NCBI GenBank assembly: GCA_019426215.1
Contig: CM033402.1
Span: 1,116,001 to 1,180,000 of the forward strand
Direction of reading: 5' to 3'
DNA from: Buddleja alternifolia
Taxonomy: Eukaryota > Streptophyta > Magnoliopsida > Lamiales > Scrophulariaceae
DNA length: 64,000 nucleotides
The position numbers and the translations under genes were made by a program. Below the pieces are notes generated by a model, which ran no database searches, was not told where the DNA came from, and saw only the letters and a list, made by a program, of their open reading frames with translations. Positions 60,703-64,000 of the stretch are shown here, in pieces (position 1 is the stretch's first letter; the number at the start of each line of letters is the position of its first letter).

Positions 60703-61630
60703 CAATAAGTGGTGCTATATAGTATATATCACCGGTTATTGTTTATCGTTTTTTTTCTTTTTTTTTTTTTTAATTTTGGTGAGAACTGAATGCAATAATT
60801 GCGTTTGATTTGATTTTCGTAATTTATACTTATCATATCAAGGATCGGTGAAAAACGATGAAGAATAAACTGTGGTATATAGCATTATTCATATATGAAT
60901 TAGCAGTTTGGAATATTTATTTAATTTGATATTTTATCTTAAATGTCATATTGTGAGGCTCAAATAAAGCTTGTCTGAACCAAATTAATTTCTTTGAAAA
61001 TGAGTCTCATTTACTATTTAACTGGTATAAAGTCATATGAGAATAATTACGAATATTATAATACTTGTTCTTTGATCAATTTGATGTGATCGAACATGAT
61101 CTGAATTGAAATTTTCCCTATACCACATATGTACATTAAATCTACATAATTCATGTTAATATTAGATTATAAATAAGGATTTCATTGGAATTAGTTTCAG
61201 AGAGAATGTTTAGTATATGTGCGTCGTAATTTTACTCAAGCACTATATGATTGCAGTAGAAAATAAAATATAAAAAACCATAATTCCCCTCCAAAGAAAG
61301 TATCAATTCTGACCCAAATATGTATGATCTCTCTATTATGTTAAATTAAAACAATCAATAATTACCTTCTTGTACTATGTAAGCAATACACTCAAAAATT
61401 GTTATACAAGGAGTACAAGAATGCAATAATGTGACTACTTTAATGAATTCACAAATGAAAATGCCACGTACCTAAAAATAGGTAAGAAATGGACATCAAA
61501 TTTGACAAGTCACAACCTTTTCTTAACAACTTTTCACTTATATGAATCCTCTCAATACAATAATTATAGCCCTTAATGATTGTAAGAGACGTATCTCTTA
61601 ATTTGATTAACTATCATTTCAATAACCAAA
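60703..61630. other. Gene-free AT-rich region
   Basis: Apart from a T-rich run near 60750 nothing is recognised. Confidence 0.4.
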
Positions 61631-61632
61631 AA

Positions 61633-62037
61633 TATACACATTTGACATGCCAAACCTAAAGAGTTACTACTTACGTTCATAATTAACTTTTTGCCTACAT
61701 TAACAAAAATAGTAAATTTATCGCAATTTACTAAAACTGTAATCGTATAGTTTTTCAGGGATGTACACTTAAATTTATATCAAACTTACGTCAAGAATGC
61801 TACATATACAAAATGTCAATGTTTTAGGTGGAATAATATACACCTTATACACATTTGACATACCAAAGCTAAATAATTACTATTTACGCTCATAATTAAC
61901 TTTTTGCCTACACTAAATCTATCACAACTTACTAAAACTGTTTTCATATAGTTTTTCAGAGATATACACTTAAATTTATATCAAACTTACGTCAGGAATG
62001 CTACAAATACAAAATGTCAATGTTTTAGGTGGAATTG
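61633..62037. repeat. 213-bp tandem duplication
   Basis: TACACATTTGACAT starts at 61635 and 61848. Both units share CATAATTAACTTTTTGCCTA, CTTAAATTTATATCAAAC and AATGTCAATGTTTTAGGTGG. Confidence 0.9.
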
Positions 62038-62449
62038 GTCTCAATATAAGAACATTTATAAATGATTTATGCAATTATTTTAACATGGAGGATGGATGGA
62101 TTGTTACATCAATCAATAGTTTTTTAGAGCACTTTGGCAAAGTAAAGTTAGATATGGCATGGAAGGCATGTAATGGTCATGGGCTTTTGGTTTAAAATAT
62201 GGTCACTAGGCTTTTTTTTTAATCATCTTTTGAACAAACTCTTGTGTTTGACAATCCCACAGGATTCACTACTTATGGTCCTTGTCAATAACATCATGCT
62301 CCATGAGACACCCTTTTTAATTTAAAGAAAATTCTAATGACCCCATCATCATCTCATAAAATATAGACATAATAATAGTGGTAAAAAAAATGTTATCATT
62401 TGTTAAAAAATAAAAATAAGAATAATCTTATTATTATTATTTGATGTGC

Positions 62450-62610
62450 ATGTGATTAATATCCCACATCGGATGGAGATGAGGGTCTTGAGAGACTTAT
62501 AAGTCCCAACCTTCCCTCTCTCAAGCGATAAATCTTTTAAGGACAAACCAGTGAGGCTTCGACCAAATCGGATAATACATCGTACAAGGGCATCTGATGT
62601 GCGAGAAGGC
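62450..62610. repeat. LTR or TRIM-like fragment
   Basis: ATCCCACATCGGATGGAG, CTTATAAGTCCC and CGGATAATACATCGTA follow the pattern of many plant LTR/TRIM promoters. No second LTR was found. Confidence 0.4.
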
Positions 62611-63298
62611 AAATACATGCCATATTATTATTATTATTATTGTTATGTTTATTCATGTTCATGTTGGAGGGACAACATAGGTATTTTGGATGTTATGAGT
62701 ATAGATATATAAAATATATAATAAAGTTTGATATTATACTCATTTGAGGGGCGTTTATTTGGTTGACGACTCATTCTCCCCATTTTGGTTATTGTATCAA
62801 ATAATATGGTAAATGTGGTAACCGAGCAATTGAAATTCTTAAATTTCATAAGAATTCCAATGTGACATTTAGATTGATGAATTATAGAGATGTGATTACT
62901 CGAAAGTTTGTGGAGTTCGAATATAGTCATGATTATTTATACATATGCGTATCCCATATAATTTTTTATATATATATAATTAAAATTATGCATTAATGAA
63001 ATAGGAAAAGATTGCAAAATTCAGTTCAAAAATATACAAATCATGCTCATCAACACAAATGGAAGATATGGCGGACAATAAATTAGACTAAAAATGGAGG
63101 CATCAAAAGGAACACGATGACTGGACCTAGAACAATAAACATTATAATGAACATGAGTGGACCTTCGTCACAAGGACAATTAATTAATAGTTTTATGCCA
63201 CAATCTGATTTTACTTATTAATAAATTCCTCACAAAAACTAAAATAGAAAGGACTGTGAGAATCACTCCAAAAGCCAAGAGGGCTCTACAAATCTGAA

Positions 63299-63576
63299 TT
63301 AGGGTGAGTTTGGCCCAATTTTTGTATAATTGATTCTTGCAAATTGACTATAGCAAAAACTAGGCAATGTTTGGTTATGTTTCCATATCATGTTTGGTCC
63401 AAAATTCTCACCAAACCATGTTTGGTTCACAAAATATTTCGTAAAAAATACACTACTTTTTTGTAATACAAAAATGTCCAAAATAAATTATAAGAAAGTG
63501 AGTCAAATAGTCATCAAAATACTGTTTGGATTCCAAACGCAGATTTTAGTTTTTCAACCGCTGGACAAAGCATCCT
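63299..63576. mobile_element. hAT-like MITE (family G), second copy
   Basis: TTAGGGTGAGTTTGGCC at the left and AACCGCTGGACAAAGCATCCTAA at the right match the copy at 37528-37747. An extra ~80-bp palindromic stretch with repeated ATGTTTGGTT words is present inside. Confidence 0.65.
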
Positions 63577-64000
63577 AAAAACACATTGGCCCCATATCTA
63601 TTAACATATCAAAATCCAAATTTTTACGTGCTAAACACCACAAAATCTATTTTAATCTTTAAAAAAAGAAGACGACGAAGAAGAAGGTGATCATAATCTT
63701 TTAGCATAAGCAATAGACAAATAAGAAAATCAAAATGTTTAGAGTCACTTTGCATACTGTCTTCATTGAATCTTTAGACTGCTTCACGGGAGCCATAATT
63801 ATCTCTCTTCTTCACATGAATTCCATGTGGGAAGAAATCAAATTTGACCACCTTTTTGCATTTAATCATAAATACTTTATTAGATTAAATTACAAATTAA
63901 GAATATAAATAAATAACGGACACAAAATGATAACTACGACTACATATTTATAAATCAGGAGAATTTTTTTTTCACTACAATAGAATAATTAACGTCAAAA
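63577..64000. other. Gene-free right edge
   Basis: AT-rich sequence; no gene is supported up to the end of the window. Confidence 0.4.

Overview
The window is nuclear DNA of a flowering plant, most likely a eudicot. It has AT-rich intergenic DNA, multi-exon genes with short GT-AG introns, plant gene families (ABP1, GATL, plant-type Piezo, ALKBH10-type dioxygenase, CW/MBD protein), and many plant transposons. No prokaryotic or organellar feature is evident.

Layout. From 1 to 11.5 kb there is a tandemly duplicated anonymous repeat whose second copy is split by a 9.76-kb Ty3/gypsy (Tat-lineage) LTR retrotransposon at 1222-10981, lying in minus orientation with a 5-bp target duplication. It carries gag-pol, a broken integrase and a decayed antisense multi-exon gene. 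From 11.9 to 14.3 kb there is a foldback element in a TA microsatellite and then a two-exon MBD gene (+). From 15.3 to 27.9 kb there is a full Piezo mechanosensitive channel gene (-), modelled here with 21 coding exons and 2445 codons. From 28 to 34.9 kb is repeat-rich intergenic DNA. ABP1 (+, five exons, ending KDEL) spans 34.97-37.26 kb. A GATL glycosyltransferase pseudogene (+) is at 38.6-39.6 kb. A long inverted repeat and a SINE precede a single-exon BSD-domain gene (+) at 41.94-43.37 kb. A Mutator-like foldback element lies at 44.3-45.6 kb. An ALKBH10-type gene (-, seven exons, 524 codons) spans 47.66-53.66 kb. From 53.7 kb to the end I found no gene, but two SINEs, two large terminal-inverted-repeat elements, tandem duplications and MITEs are visible.

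The genes are independent eukaryotic transcription units, not an operon. Functionally they cover DNA-methylation reading (MBD), mechanosensing (Piezo), an ER/apoplast cupin historically tied to auxin (ABP1), a BSD protein and an RNA-demethylase-family protein. Piezo, ABP1 and the ALKBH10-type gene lie together here. From memory, their Arabidopsis homologues are split between the end of chromosome 2 and the top of chromosome 4, so this may be a less fractionated ancestral block. The exon models were built by hand from splice signals and frame continuity; all three multi-exon models of conserved genes (Piezo, ABP1, ALKBH10-type) close to an exact multiple of three. I did not find a clearly new biological system. 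The most unusual signals are the intron-like segments inside the retroelement integrase, the antisense gene with its pattern of C-to-T stop codons, the triplicated exon end in Piezo, and the stop-free in-frame Piezo intron.
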